DNA of 64,000 nt from assembly GCA_002286715.1 (NCBI GenBank), contig NSJX01000019.1, positions 1-64,000 of the forward strand. Reading direction: 5' to 3'. Position 1 is the stretch's first letter. Each line of letters starts with the position of its first letter. Below the pieces are notes generated by a model, which was given only the letters and a program-made list of their open reading frames with translations, was not told where the DNA came from and ran no database searches. Source of the stretch: Dentipellis sp. KUC8613. Taxonomy: Eukaryota > Basidiomycota > Agaricomycetes > Russulales > Hericiaceae. Below are positions 11,853 through 26,112 of the stretch, piece after piece. The translations under genes and the position numbers were made by a program.

Positions 11853-13012
11853 ATGGGCATCACGATCTCCTTCTTAGACGTCCCCGCATTAAAACCCGAC
11901 ATAGCACCCCATGTGTCCACAGCAGACACGCTCGGCGCGAACGCGCTCTGGTCAGCAGACACGCTCTACCGGCATCTCCACTTCCTCGAGATTCTCGCTC
12001 CCCAAACCGCAAGTCCCAACCGTCCCTACATCATCACCAGTCTTAGTGATAGGCTCATCTGCACATGGCGGTTGTCCCTGTAGACCGAAGCCATCATCCG
12101 CCGCCTTCCTCCACCGCGCCGCCAGCACGGCTCCAGCCGGCAAACAAGTCGTCCTCAGCATCGCCCCTTCATCCTACACCTCGCCCGGATCCACATACAC
12201 CACCTACACCACCTGGACGTCCCGTGCGCCCACCTCCCTCTCTCACCCAAACACCCCTCACCCGTTTTTCTTTCTCTCTGCGTGCAGGACGCTTCCTCTT
12301 CCACCCCACCCTGCACCCCTGCACCCCCCATAGCCAGCCGACGAACGCACACTGCTCATCTCCGAACACCCAGGCCCCGAGCACCACATCCCGCAGGCCG
12401 TCCGCTCGATGCACGCGTGCGCACAGACGCTCGGGTACGCGCACATTCTTCAGCCTGAGATCCACGTACGCGCCGCAGCTCGCACTCTCACTGCAGGAAA
12501 GCCACGATCCGCGGGCGCGGGCGGCTCTTTCTCGTCCTCAACTCCAACTTCAACCTCAACCACGACGGAGGAGAGGGAGAGGGAGGGACGCGTACGTACC
12601 GCGCCTCCCGCGCACTCCCCCTCCACAACGCCGCCGACGAGATCCAGCGCGGGTCCGTGTCCGCGGTGTCCGCGATCAGGTATGTCCATGTCTCGTGCGC
12701 CGTGAAAATCCAGAAAGAAGCGTATACATACACGTATACGTGGCTGATTCTTCGTTCGCCGGGACTACGTAGATGCTGCGTAGTCACGTTGCTCTCGGTG
12801 TCGACGATGCTTTCTTCACGTGCAATTACAACGATTGATCTGATCCCACAGTACTTTCTTCTGATATGGCGAAACAGTTGAGATGTTGGGACGTTGGAAT
12901 CGGGGACGACGTCTGACGTCGAAAATGGGAGGGACATCTCAACATCGACCACAAGGAGATCGTTCTCGTACTCGGCTATGCGCGGAATTTCGCCAAGCAT
13001 ACGTACGTTACA
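11853..13012 (+). CDS. Unrecognised gene, possibly broken
   Basis: I do not recognise this locus. A first exon from 11853 reads MGITISFLDVPALKPD and ends in a tract with YIITSLSDRLICTW before a stop. Further stretches look protein-like but sit in different frames: TLLISEHPGPEHHIPQAVRS near 12350, SRALPLHNAADEIQRG near 12610 (followed by a GTATGT donor), HVALGVDDAFFTCNYN near 12780 and HLNIDHKEIVLVLGYARNF near 12940. An in-frame TGA sits in the last block before KWEGHLN. The pieces suggest a real multi-exon gene, but I could not join them into one frame, and Pro-rich DNA between 12060 and 12600 obscures the splice sites. It may be a fast-evolving gene or a pseudogene. Borders are approximate and the function is unknown. 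Confidence 0.35.
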
Positions 13013-13093
13013 ACACTACCAATAACACCCACACCAATAACAATACAGCAATACAGCAAAACAGCAAACCAGCAATCACCACAACGTCCCTAT
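13013..13093. repeat. AAC/CAG-rich simple repeat
   Basis: A degenerate run of AATAACA, ACAGCAAT and CAGCAAAC words sits between the unassigned locus and the 3' end of the halogenase gene. It may be untranslated sequence. Confidence 0.5.
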
Positions 13094-13120
13094 GAGTCCA
13101 TCGCTCGCCCAAACTACCCA

Positions 13121-16271
<3,151 letters not shown>

Positions 16272-17538
16272 AGTAATGAGCGGGGAGAGCTAGACTAGAA
16301 AGACAGCGACGACGACGACGACGATGGTGGGTGCGAGACACAACCCGACCCGTCCCCAAATAACAGCTGCGGCGGGCTTATAAGCATGCGCATCTGCGGG
16401 ATTGACAGCGGACATTGCGATCCGGAATCGAAGGCGCGGGCACTGGCATACAACCACTCGCCTGCGTTCTATCGGGAACACGTTCTCCCGATGCGCGCCT
16501 CCCCCGCCCTCACGTGCGTCCGGGCTGCCGGTCCTCGGCCCCGGCGCCTTCTCGGTAGAAAATGCTCTCTTCCATGGGCGCCATCAGAGCCACAGGTTCT
16601 GAGTCGGCAGGAAGAGGCTAGTCTCTAGTGCGTGACGTTGGATGCAGGGCCGTCGACGCGCAGTCGTAGGTTTGCAAGTTGGAGGTAAGAACAATACTTA
16701 TTCTGCGACCGCTGTTAGCAGAACACCGTCGGATCTTGACCTGCGTTTGTTAGACTTTTAGTTTAAATCTAGTTAGCGTATATCGACGCAATAGAGCCCG
16801 CGTAAAGCTTGGATTACAGGTAATGCAAGGACCAAGTGTAGAACTCTAAACAATGGCCAAGACATATGTTGATCTGCAAGTACCTGCAGTATAAACGCGT
16901 AGATCGTTCAGAGGTGGGCAACTTTCCCAACCGGTCCTCAAATTCTCCCGATCCCAGCACAACATCAGATCCAGGCTGCACCACCATGACATGATGGTGA
17001 TACTTCCCCGCAGTGTTGTTTCCCTCTCCTTCCTCCTCTGCCAGCTCGCTGATCACGCGCTCGAGCTAACTCAAGCCAGCTTGTTTCACCTCCGAGCCTG
17101 CAGGCGCATGGAGGAGAAGAATGTCCGCTTTACCCATACGACCCTCTCAGCTCCGCACCTGAGTCTACAGGTGTGTACATGACAGTGGATGTACAAAGCG
17201 AGCGCGATTTGTCCACGGAGATCGTCGTCAAGACCCGAGGTCGTCATAGCACATCTGCAGAAATCAGTAAGCCGGATTTACTGCGTACTATCGACGTCTG
17301 GGTCTGAGGCTCATGATCATCCTGAAACAACACATCGACTGAGCAGAGTTGAAGTTCTACCACTGACAACCATCCGAACTCGATATCTTCTATTATCCAT
17401 TCAACATCCACCTAACGAGCCGAGAACACAAACTATATCATACTACTATCATAACCGAACAAATCAACCACACCACTGAAAGCTGAAAGCTGAAACCGTA
17501 CACAGCAAAAATAACAATACCCTCACCAGCCCTTCCCT
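16272..17538. other. Intergenic, halogenase promoter and SRE1 3' flank
   Basis: This 1.27-kb stretch has no supported exon on either strand. A TATAAG element lies at 16377-16382. AT content rises around 16650-16850 and 17340-17480, as expected of promoter and 3' untranslated DNA. Confidence 0.5.
16377..16382 (-). promoter_or_regulatory. TATA-like element of the halogenase gene
   Basis: TATAAG on the minus strand, about 106 bases before the start codon at 16271. It sits in an otherwise GC-rich context. Confidence 0.5.
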
Positions 17539-20500
17539 CTACGCCCTCCTGCCCCTCCCCACCCGATCCGCCTCCACGAGCATATCCACCACCCGATCCC
17601 TCGCATCCTCCAACCTGCTCCCAAGGCCCTCAAACACCTCCGAGTCCAGCGCAACCCGCAACGCCGTATGCAGCCTCGCATTCCGGCGCGACGGCGACGG
17701 CGGCGGCGACAGGATCAGCGCCGGCGTCGTCCCAGCCCCTTTGCTGGCGAGCAGCGCAGACGGGAACAGCCGCCGGAAGAGCACCAGCGCGCCGAGCAGG
17801 TCGCGGATCTGCCCCTCCTCATCCTCACCCCCATCTCTACCTCCATCGCCACTGAGCACGCCCTCTCCCTCCTGCTCAGCAGCACCGACGACCTCCTCGT
17901 GCCGCACGAACCCCGCCTGCCCCACGCGCTCGAGCAGCGCCGCGAGCGCGCCCATGCGCCCGCCCATCGCGCGGCCCGCCTCGACCGTCGCGCGCCGCGC
18001 CTCCTCCTCCGCGCGCTCCTCCTCCACGTCGCCTCCACCCTCCCCCCCACTACCGCCATCGCACTCCCGGGTGACACCGTCGACCCCCAGCACGGCTCTG
18101 ACGAACAAGCCCGCCGCATGCCGCCGCACGCGCGCGCGCAGCTCGAGCACCGCGAGCGCCGCGAGGGGACTCATGCGGCCGAACTCGCTGTGCGCCTGCC
18201 CCCCTCTCTCCCTCTCCCTGTCCCTGTCCTCCATTCCCATTCCCTCACTTGCGCCAGGGGAACCCTTGACCGCGGCCAACCGCGCCGCGGCCTCGTCCGC
18301 GCTCAGCGCACCGAGCACCGCGCGCTCGAACGGGCGCACGACGCGCGTGCGCGCGGCCTTGGCCCACAGCGCGCGCGCCTTGGCGCGCGAGAACGGGCGG
18401 ACGATGAGCGCGAGCGTCGCGAGGTCCGTCGTCGAGGCCGAGAACACGGACGTGTGCGTCACCATGCCCCAGTACGCCTGCAGGCGCGTGCCGACCGGCG
18501 TCGCATCTGTGACCCAGGGCGAAGTCAGCATCCGCCACGCGCGCAGACTCTGTGCCTGGCGTGGGAAGAGAGAGAAGGAGACGCACCGTCCAGAGCGGCG
18601 AGCTCGCCGAGGCGCACCCACGCGCGCTGCTCGAGCTGCATGCGCTCGATCCCGCGCCCGCTCTTCTTCCCGCCGCGCAGCAGACCCTGCACGAGGCCCA
18701 CGAGGCCCGAGTGCACGCCGAGCGCGGCGCGCAGGCGCGCAGCCTCGTCCGGCGTCCCGCGGCACGCGGGCGACAGCGCGTCGATCAGCGCGACGCGGTT
18801 GAACGTGTCGCTCTTGCTGCGCGCGTGCGCGTGCGCCTGTGTCTGAGTTTGGGTCTGTGGTTGTGATGATGTAGGGGCGCCGGGCGTGGACGTGAGCAGC
18901 GAGAGCAGCGGCGCGGGGACGAAGGACGTGAGGCGGCGGAAGCGCAGCGTCTTGGGCACCCACGGGAGCACGATCGACAGCAGCAGCAGCGCGGACACGA
19001 GTAGGTGCGACGCCTGCATCACGTCGCGCCAGCCGAACGCGGGCGCTGCCGCCGCAGACGCGTTGTGCGTCAGCACCGTGCCCGAGTGCGTATGATGCGC
19101 GTGCCCATGCGAAGACGACGAGGAGGAGGTTGATGCCAGCGGCGAGTTGAAGAACGAGAAGAAGGCGAACGCCGCGAGGAGGTACTGCTGCGGCTGCGCG
19201 CCCTGTGCTTGCGCTGGTGCCGGCGCCGAGGGTGGAATCACCATCTTCACATCCTGGTCCGCGCTACTCGCAAGGGGCCTAAACTCGCCCTGCAGCGCAA
19301 ACGAGCCCACGCCCGCCTCGGCCACCACCGGCGGGGGCGGCACCTTGCGCGGACGGCCACGCTTCCTCTTCTCCGGCACGCCCGCCACACCCGCTGGTGC
19401 GGCCTTCGCCGCGGGCTTCTTCGCCGGTGCGGCCTTCGCGACCTTGGCCTTCTTGCGCGCACGGCCCGCGTCCTCGTCGTCCTCGCTGTCGTCGCCGTCC
19501 CCATCGCCGTCCTCGTCGTCGCTCATGCCCGCCGCGCCGTCGACCTCGTCGCGCTCCGCGCCGCCAAAGCGCGCCGCCCACTCGCGCTCCCACTCGCGCA
19601 GCAGCGCGGGCCCGCCGACCAGCCCGCCCACGAGCGAGCGCAGGCCGTCCTGCTCGCGCTTCAGCCGCGCCTCGCGCCGCTTCAGCACCCTGCACCACCG
19701 TCAGCCACATGCGCAAAAAGAATGGGATATATGCGCACCGGATATACTCCGTCGCCTTGCCGAGCACATTCGCCTTACTGATCTTCCTTGCGACCTTCAC
19801 GCCATCCGCATACCCGCGCTCGTCCACGACGTCCGACCAGCGCTCCTTCGCGCCGTCCTCGCCCTCGCCGGCGTCCTCGCCCTTCTTCTTCAGATCGAGC
19901 ACGCGCAGCGCGGGCACGGCGTTCTTCAGGCTCTGGATGCGCGCGTTCAGGTTCGTGCGGTACCGCCGCTCGATCGTCGTGTGGCTCGTCTTCGGGCGCC
20001 CGCTCGCGCCGAGCGTCGGCGCGGCCGCGAGCGGCGCGGTCGTGCTCGGCCCCGAGGGCGACGGCGAGGACTCGGCGGTGGACGGCGCGGCGGGGCTCGA
20101 GGCGGGCGACGTGCCGTCCGTGGACGACGTTGAGGATGTAGAGGGCACCTTTGCGCTTGAGGGCGAGCGTTTCAGGATATTAGGTCCATTAGGGCGAGGG
20201 AGGCGCGGGATGGCGACCTTTTGGCCGTCTAGTAAACAGAATCTTAGCATATATGGAGGGGATATGGGACTAGAGACTCACCGGCGAAAGCCTGGAACTG
20301 CTGCGCCTGCGCCTGCATCGGCACCGCAAGCGTCACGCCCGCGACCTGTCTCACGCGCTGCGCAAGCTCGTTCGCGGGGTCGTTCAGCTGCTCCGTGCTG
20401 CTCGCGGCCGACAGGCTCGAGCTCGAGCTGGACGCCGCCGAGCTGTGTTCGATGATCGGGGACAGCGATGCGCCCGAGGAGGACGACGACGAGGTGATGC

Positions 20501-21179
20501 TCAGGCGCCGCTGCGTCGGCACGGCCATCGAGAAGTGTTGCTGCTGCTGTTGCTGCTGTGGTAGTTGTGTGTTGACGTTCCCATTTGCGTTGAGAATCTG
20601 CGACGGCTGCGCGCCGTACGCAAATGCCGCGAATGCTTGGGCGGCGTGCTGGTCGCCCGTATACATCCCCTGCGGGTGCACACCCGCACCAATGCCTGCG
20701 CCCGCGAAGATCTTGTCGTTGTCGAAGTGCAACGCGCTAGGTTCAATCGCAAGAGACGGGCTGAAGTCGAGATCCATGCCCATACCCATACCCATTCCCA
20801 TCCCCATGTTCATGCCACCCATAGTCCCAAAGTCCATATCCATAGTCATGCTCGCGGGGTCGACGTACTTCTGCTGCCCCTGGCCCTGATTCTGGTTCTG
20901 CTGCTCTAAGCTGCTGAGCAGGTGCGAGAACTGCGCCCAGTCGGGCGGGCTCGCGGCATCTTCTGTAGTCGAGGACGCAGAGGAGGAGTCGGTGGTAGAC
21001 GGATGGCTCTGGTGCTGGTTCTCGAGCGTGCTGACGAGGAAGGAGAACGGGTCGGACGGGTCGAGGCCGTGCATGTCGAATTCGGAGGGGGAGAGCATCG
21101 GCAGCTGCGGCGAGCCGCTGCTGCCCTGGTCGCGGTCGTCTTGTGCGTCGCTCGACGGCGGCGGCGGGGAGGACGACAT
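17539..21179 (-). CDS. SREBP-type bHLH membrane transcription factor Sre1
   Basis: Membrane-bound sterol/oxygen-sensing regulator. The N-terminal factor is expected to be released from ER membranes when sterol or oxygen is low. Four exons (about 21179-20282, 20232-19742, 19689-18589, 18511-17539) give roughly 1150 residues. Exon 1 is Ser/Gln-rich with a Met-Gly repeat. Exon 2 encodes the basic helix-loop-helix HTTIERRYRTNLNARIQSLK, with the Tyr in the basic region that marks SREBPs, and an unusual acidic insert (KKKGEDAGEGEDGAKE) in the loop. A basic, AT-hook-like stretch KRKRGRPRKV follows. Two hydrophobic segments, YLLAAFAFFSFFNSPLA and VSALLLLSIVLPWV, would form the membrane hairpin. The rest is an alanine-rich helical C-terminal domain. 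The loop insert and low-complexity tracts are large for the family, but the call is firm. Confidence 0.93.
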
Positions 21180-21769
21180 CCCGTTCTCGCTTTGCTTTGT
21201 TGGTTTGGTGTAGAAAATAGGTTCGGGGAGCGAGAGGTTGCGACAAAGGGACGGGATGGCGGTTTTGAAGCAAGCGCTGCGAGCTGCCTGGTACGATTTC
21301 CGCGCCGCCAGAGATCACACCACTTTCCACTCCACCGAGGTCACGTGTGCCGCGTCTCGGCCAATCAGCGCGCGCGTAGCCAGTAGCCTCAGCTCCGCGC
21401 AAGGCGGTGTGGTGGCTCTCATGGCAAGCTGCGCGCAAGTGGAATCACTTGCACTTGTTTATTACTAGGTCTGTCGGCACACCTCCAGGAATGGGTAAAG
21501 TAGCGTAAACCTGGTTCACCGTCGTATCAGAAATAATATTAATTGTACCGTTCCATCCGTCCAGTGCTAAGATGAACATCTAAAGCTACATACAACAACA
21601 ACTGCCAAGCAGTATCCAAAGTGCAGCGTCGTGCTTGTCGGTAGTCAATGGGGCTTCCAAGCATTAGTATTAATATATACGTTCATCCGTACCACCCCTT
21701 CGGTGAGCAATTCGGAGCAGTTTACGTCCACCCGCTTTCAGCATTGGTGATCCAAGCTGGGCGCAGCCG
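21180..21769. other. SRE1 promoter and 3' flank of the zinc-finger gene
   Basis: No exon is supported. The half next to SRE1 carries a CCAAT word near 21360, a sterol-response-like element and an E-box (annotated separately). The other half is AT-rich and probably holds the 3' end of the zinc-finger gene transcript. Confidence 0.55.
21314..21347. promoter_or_regulatory. Sterol-response-like element plus E-box upstream of SRE1
   Basis: ATCACACCAC (21314-21323) differs at one position from the classic sterol regulatory element ATCACCCCAC. A perfect E-box CACGTG lies at 21342-21347. Both are within about 170 bases of the SRE1 start codon. SREBPs bind both kinds of site, so self-regulation is plausible. 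This is inference from the motifs only. Confidence 0.5.
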
Positions 21770-24145
21770 CTACTCCCAAACCCGTAGCCTAAGCAGGGCA
21801 AACAGGAGCACCGCAGAGTTGCAGACGGGGCAACAGGCGGTGCGCTTGACCTCCGTGACGATGCAGCGATTGCAGAACACATGCCCGCACGCGGTCGCAG
21901 TGACGTCGACGCACGGGTCTGCGCGGCACAAACGGCAGTAGAACGCAGATGATGATGCCAGAGGAGGCGGCGAGGGCGTGTTGGTGTCGCCGCTGACGAG
22001 CGTAGTGAGTGTGTCTGAGCGCCGCTTGTGGTTTGGGAACCCGTCCGTGTCCGGTGTGGGGTACCCGTTCGCCGCGATGTACCCAGGTGTGTAGTCGTTC
22101 GTGTAGCCATTGCCGTTGGTCCGGGTATACCCATTGTCGCTCCCGTTAGTTTGATTTTCGTGCGCGTAGGCACGGTGGCCGAGAGCCTTCTCCGCGTACC
22201 CATTTCCGTTCCCGTTAGTGTAGGGGTGCGGATGCGAGTGTTCATGCACCCTGCTCGCGATCGACCGCGCCGGCATTGGCGTATGCATCGGGCTCTCCGT
22301 CACGCTCGCGCCCACACCCATCCCCATGCCCATCCGCGCCGCCGGCACGCCCGCGTCCCGCACGCGCTCCCTCTCCCTCACCGCATCCTTCTCCCGCTCC
22401 CTCTGCGCATCCCTCTCCCGTTCCCTCTGCAGCATCTCCTTCTCCCTCTGCAACATCTCCTCCTCCCTCTGCGCCTCCCTCTCTCTCTCCCTCTCCCTCT
22501 CCCTATCCCCAAGCCACAAATCCCTCGGCAGCATCTCCCTCGGCAGGCCCACAACGCCAACCTGCGGACTCGGGCTCGGCGTGCCCTTCAGCAACCTAAA
22601 GTCCGACAGGTCCCCCGACGGCGTCTCCGCGAACGACGAGCGCGACGGGCTCGGCGTGTGCAGGCGCCGCGCGGCGCTCAGCAGGTCCTGCGCGCGCGCG
22701 GCGATCACCGCCGCGCTCGGGAACACGGTCGGCGTCGCCGCGCCCGAGCCGCCGTTCGACGACGGCGGCGTCGCGACGGTGAACAGGTGCGCGCGCGGCC
22801 GCGGGAGGTCCGCGATGTCGCTCTGCGGCGACGGCGACGGCGAGCGGCGCGCGTGCGGGTCCGTCGCGGGCGGCGAGGCGTAGCTCGCGGCGGGCACGGG
22901 AAGAGGAACAGGCACGGGCCGCTTGTCGTGCGCGATGGGTGGGGGCGGCGTCGGTGCGTGCGTCTGTGCCTGGGCGTACGTGCGCAAGCGCGCCGTGGGC
23001 GAGGTGGGCGCAGGGACGGCGGGGAAGATGCGCGAGGACGTGCGCTCGGAGCCGACGGCTAGCGAGTATGTGCGCGGAGATGTGGAGGTGCCAGAGCCAG
23101 ATCCTGATCCCGAGCCGGAGCTAGCAGGCTGTGGCGCGGCGGCGGATTTGTGGGGCGTGATGGGCATGGAGGACGCGGGGGTCGGCGGGGATGACGGCGC
23201 GACGGACGCGGATTTCATGGCGAGCAAGCCGAGATGCTCCAAGAGATGGGTGGTCGAAAAGTGCTGGGGACGGTGGTGAGCAGGGGTGGGAGGTTCGGAG
23301 GTGTCTCGTGCGCGTACCTCGATCAGGGACGATGTGTCCTTGAAGGCGTTGTTGCAGAACTCGCATCGCGGGTGCGTCCCGGGCGCACGCTCATGCTGCT
23401 CGAGCTCTTCTCGCGTAGCAAAGTTGCGATTGCAAATCAGGCATAGGACTTCAGTGTGGGCTTCGGCACGATGCTACGCCGACCGTAAACGGCAGATGTC
23501 AGCGTGTGCGAGCGAGGTGAAAAAATGGCACACGCACCTCGTCGAGTTTCGCCTGCGTCTCGAATCCCGCATTGCACTCCAGGCATTGCGGGTGGTTCAT
23601 GGAGTTCAGGTAGTGTGCATCGAGCTCATCCTTGAACATCTGCACGCCGCAGCAGCGCACCTTTGGATGGTCCTCTGCGATGTGCTGTCGGGGCGGCCTC
23701 GTCAGCGCAGGACACGCGGCAGAAAAAGATGAAAAAAAGATGTTATGCAATTGCAACGCACTCGTGTGACCGCGTCGCGGTTTTCCATTCCCGCGCCACA
23801 GCGCGGGCAGTTTGGGTGGTGGGCGGACGCGCGGAAGTGCTGCTCGAGCGCGCTCGCCGAGTGGTACTTCCTGCTGCACTTGGCGCAGTAGATCGCGTGC
23901 TTCGCGTCCATGTGCTGTGCGCCCGCCGCGGCGGGGTCAATGAGCGACGCCGTGCGCACCATGCCGACGTCGGAGGGGTCCCGCACCTGCACGTAGCTCT
24001 CTCTGTCCCGGAACACCCGCTCGCATGCGACGCAGAGCGGGTGCAGCCCTCTCGTCTCCTGTGCGTGCAGCATCAGCTCCTCGTTTGTCGCGAACGTGCG
24101 TTCTTGTGCCGGCAGTGGGCAGTGTGTCGACGCGCATCGGACCAT
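21770..24145 (-). CDS. C2H2 zinc-finger protein with C-terminal RING (ZnF1)
   Basis: Probable E3 ubiquitin ligase or nucleic-acid-binding protein; no named orthologue is recognised. Five exons from 24145. The first four each encode one finger unit of about 50 residues: CVACERVF, YCAKCSRKYHSASALEQHF with CPRCGAGM, CCGVQMF with CLECNAGFE, and LCLICNRNFATREELEQHE with CEFCNNAF. The large last exon holds a disordered Ser/Pro-rich region with a long Arg/Glu run (near EREREREREAQREEEM). It ends in a C3HC4 RING: CRLC, ACGHVFCNRC, CPVC, then a hydrophobic tail LLFALLRLRVWE. Here the RING is not interrupted by an intron, unlike its relatives at 38.5-50.4 kb. It is head-to-head with a second C2H2 gene at 25219. 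Confidence 0.88.
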
Positions 24146-24265
24146 GATGGCTGCAGCTCTGTGTGCTGGTGTCGGCGTCGATATGGGATTCGGTGCGATG
24201 TCGTCGTCTTCGTCAGGCGAGTGCTGCTGATGAAGATGATCACAGAGGGCAATCTTTGGTCGCCG

Positions 24266-24274
24266 TTATATATA
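24266..24274 (-). promoter_or_regulatory. TATA box of ZnF1
   Basis: TATATATAA on the minus strand, about 121 bases before the start codon at 24145. Confidence 0.6.
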
Positions 24275-25089
24275 CGGAGCACTGCAGCAATGGGGCGGCC
24301 TCGTGAACTCCATGAGGATGCAAATCGCCGCGAACGGAACGTGGCATTGCCGCCGATCGTCGCGAGTAGCTCTCGGCCTCGATTGAGGCAAGCATGCGGC
24401 GAACTGGGTGTATGCTGACGTCTCTCCGCGTCCATTCGAAGCAATCGTTCGTGAAGCTGGCCCATTGGAAGACCACTGGGAAGGTGCGAACACGTAACTG
24501 ACGCCATGGCCAACGCAGCGCGCCTGTGGCTTCTGCGCCTTGGGCACCAGGACGGTGCAAGTCAGGGCTGGCCGCTACGAAAGATCGTGATCAAAAAAGA
24601 TGATGATCCTGTCCTCGGCTCTGCGACCTCCTCCTGGATTTTGATCCCGGCGTCTTCAATACGAGGCTAGGTACGGGCGCTTACGATGCAAACCCAATTT
24701 TGGGGTTACATTTCTCGGCGCCTATCGGGAATCTGCTTTGCCTCCGGTTTAGTTTCCGTGTGGTTGAACCAGCCAACAGCCCTCAACATGCATCCGACCT
24801 CTCCGACGTTCCGCAGCACTGCCGGATGACGCCGAGGGTAGGTAGCGGGCGTTTCAACACCGCCCGGCGGCGGGGAACTGCCAGCCCTCCTTTTCTCTTC
24901 CGTTCAGAAACACAGACGTCACAGACTCACTGACCGTCCTCGAAAAATCGAGTACGGTGCAGCACCCGGAATCGCCTTGGCGGCGGCTGCACTTGTAGTA
25001 CTCCACCAGCCTGTGCTGCCTCCGTTCCGTCAGCATGCAGTGTTCCCGTCGCTCCTCAGTGGAGACGCCTCAGACAGACCCTCCTTCAT

Positions 25090-25096
25090 GATATAT
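25090..25096 (+). promoter_or_regulatory. TATA box of ZnF2
   Basis: TATATAA on the plus strand, about 123 bases before the start codon at 25219. Confidence 0.6.
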
Positions 25097-25218
25097 AACA
25101 CCCCGCAGAACTGACGAAAAGCTCAATCACCAACTTCAACTCAACAATTCAAGCACCCCTTATACCTCATCAAGTTTATCACCAACCTCCCATACCCGAC
25201 TGCACACCTATTATCACC

Positions 25219-26112
25219 ATGCTCTTCGTCGACATGTCCTACTGCGCCATGTGCGACAAGTACTTCCCGACGGCAGACGCCCGCGCACAGCACGTGCAGA
25301 TGTCGAAGAACCACCCCGAGTGCGGTCCTTGCAAGCGCCGCTTCTCAAACAAGAATGCACTGAGAACAGTACGCCTCCGTTTCCTTATATCGTTTAACAC
25401 CCTTCTTACGCTGTGCGTAGCATTTCGCCTTCTCCAACCGCCACCACTACTGCTCTGTCTGCGAAATCGACTTCCGCTCCGCCGCTGGGCTCCGCGTCGT
25501 ACGTCTGCTTCCATTCCCTCTACGCTTGACCATTTCTTACCCGCTACTCCACCTTCTAGCACATCGAAACAGCCTCAGTCCACCGCGATGACTCCGATGA
25601 CGACGAAGAGGAAGATGAGAGCGAGCTGGACGAGCCCCCTCCCGGCTGGGAAGACGAGTACGGCGAACGCGTCTATCCCGAGGAGAATGAAGCTGCAGCC
25701 GCCGCACTCGCGGCTGAAGAGGCCCAAGAGGCCGGTGGGGCGATCTCCAAATTCGACAGCAGCGCACCCATCGAAGAGTACTGGGACGAAGACGAATTCC
25801 ACCCAGAGGAGTACACGGACGCCGAGCTCGCGGCGGGCGTCGCCGCCCTACGCGACTCAAACGAGTCTTGCTCAGCAGACGCGGGTCTTGTGGCTGTGGT
25901 GAGTACGGATCCAAATAACGCGCTCGCGCTTGGGTTTCCCCGCGCGGATGTGGATGCGCACCAAGCAATCGACGATCCTGATCCTGATTGATTTTGATAT
26001 TGTCCAGGGAAAGACGCCACTGCCCGGTATTGATGCCGAGGAGGCGATTGAGGAGTTGGCGAAGTACTTTGAGGTTGTCGAGGTGGCCGAGCGGCGCCGT
26101 GCGAGCGTGTAG
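25219..26112 (+). CDS. Short C2H2 zinc-finger protein (ZnF2)
   Basis: Unnamed protein of 223 residues from four exons (25219-25368, 25421-25498, 25560-25898, 26008-26112), all with phase-0 borders. Exon 1 carries finger unit YCAMCDKYFPTADARAQHV with CGPCKRRFSNKNALRT. Exon 2 carries YCSVCEIDFRSAAGLRV. Exon 3 is strongly acidic (DDSDDDEEEDESELDEP), then AAAAALAAEEAQEAGG and a D/E-rich segment. The last exon ends in a short helix (EEAIEELAKYFEVVEVAE). The finger units resemble those of ZnF1 and the 43-50 kb genes, but there is no RING. An alternative start five codons later (MSYCAMCDKYF, 25234) is possible and would resemble the start of the relative at 45131. The acidic tail suggests a nuclear role; function unknown. 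Confidence 0.85.

Larger units (their letters stand above)
24146..25218. other. Divergent promoter between two zinc-finger genes
   Basis: No exon is supported. TATA-like elements on each strand (24266-24274 minus, 25090-25096 plus) each lie about 120 bases before the start codon they serve. Confidence 0.55.

Noticed and set aside
17668..18846. 392-residue plus-strand frame opposite the SRE1 C-terminus
   Set aside because: Same shadow effect in GC-rich coding DNA. The minus frame has the consistent splice phase and family features.
19147..20455. Long plus-strand open frames opposite SRE1 (328 and 352 residues)
   Set aside because: Low-complexity Arg/Ala/Pro shadows of the SRE1 coding strand with no domain.
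22028..23062. 344-residue plus-strand open frame opposite ZnF1
   Set aside because: Arg/His/Pro-rich shadow of the GC-rich minus-strand exon. No motif, and it lies antisense to a supported domain protein.
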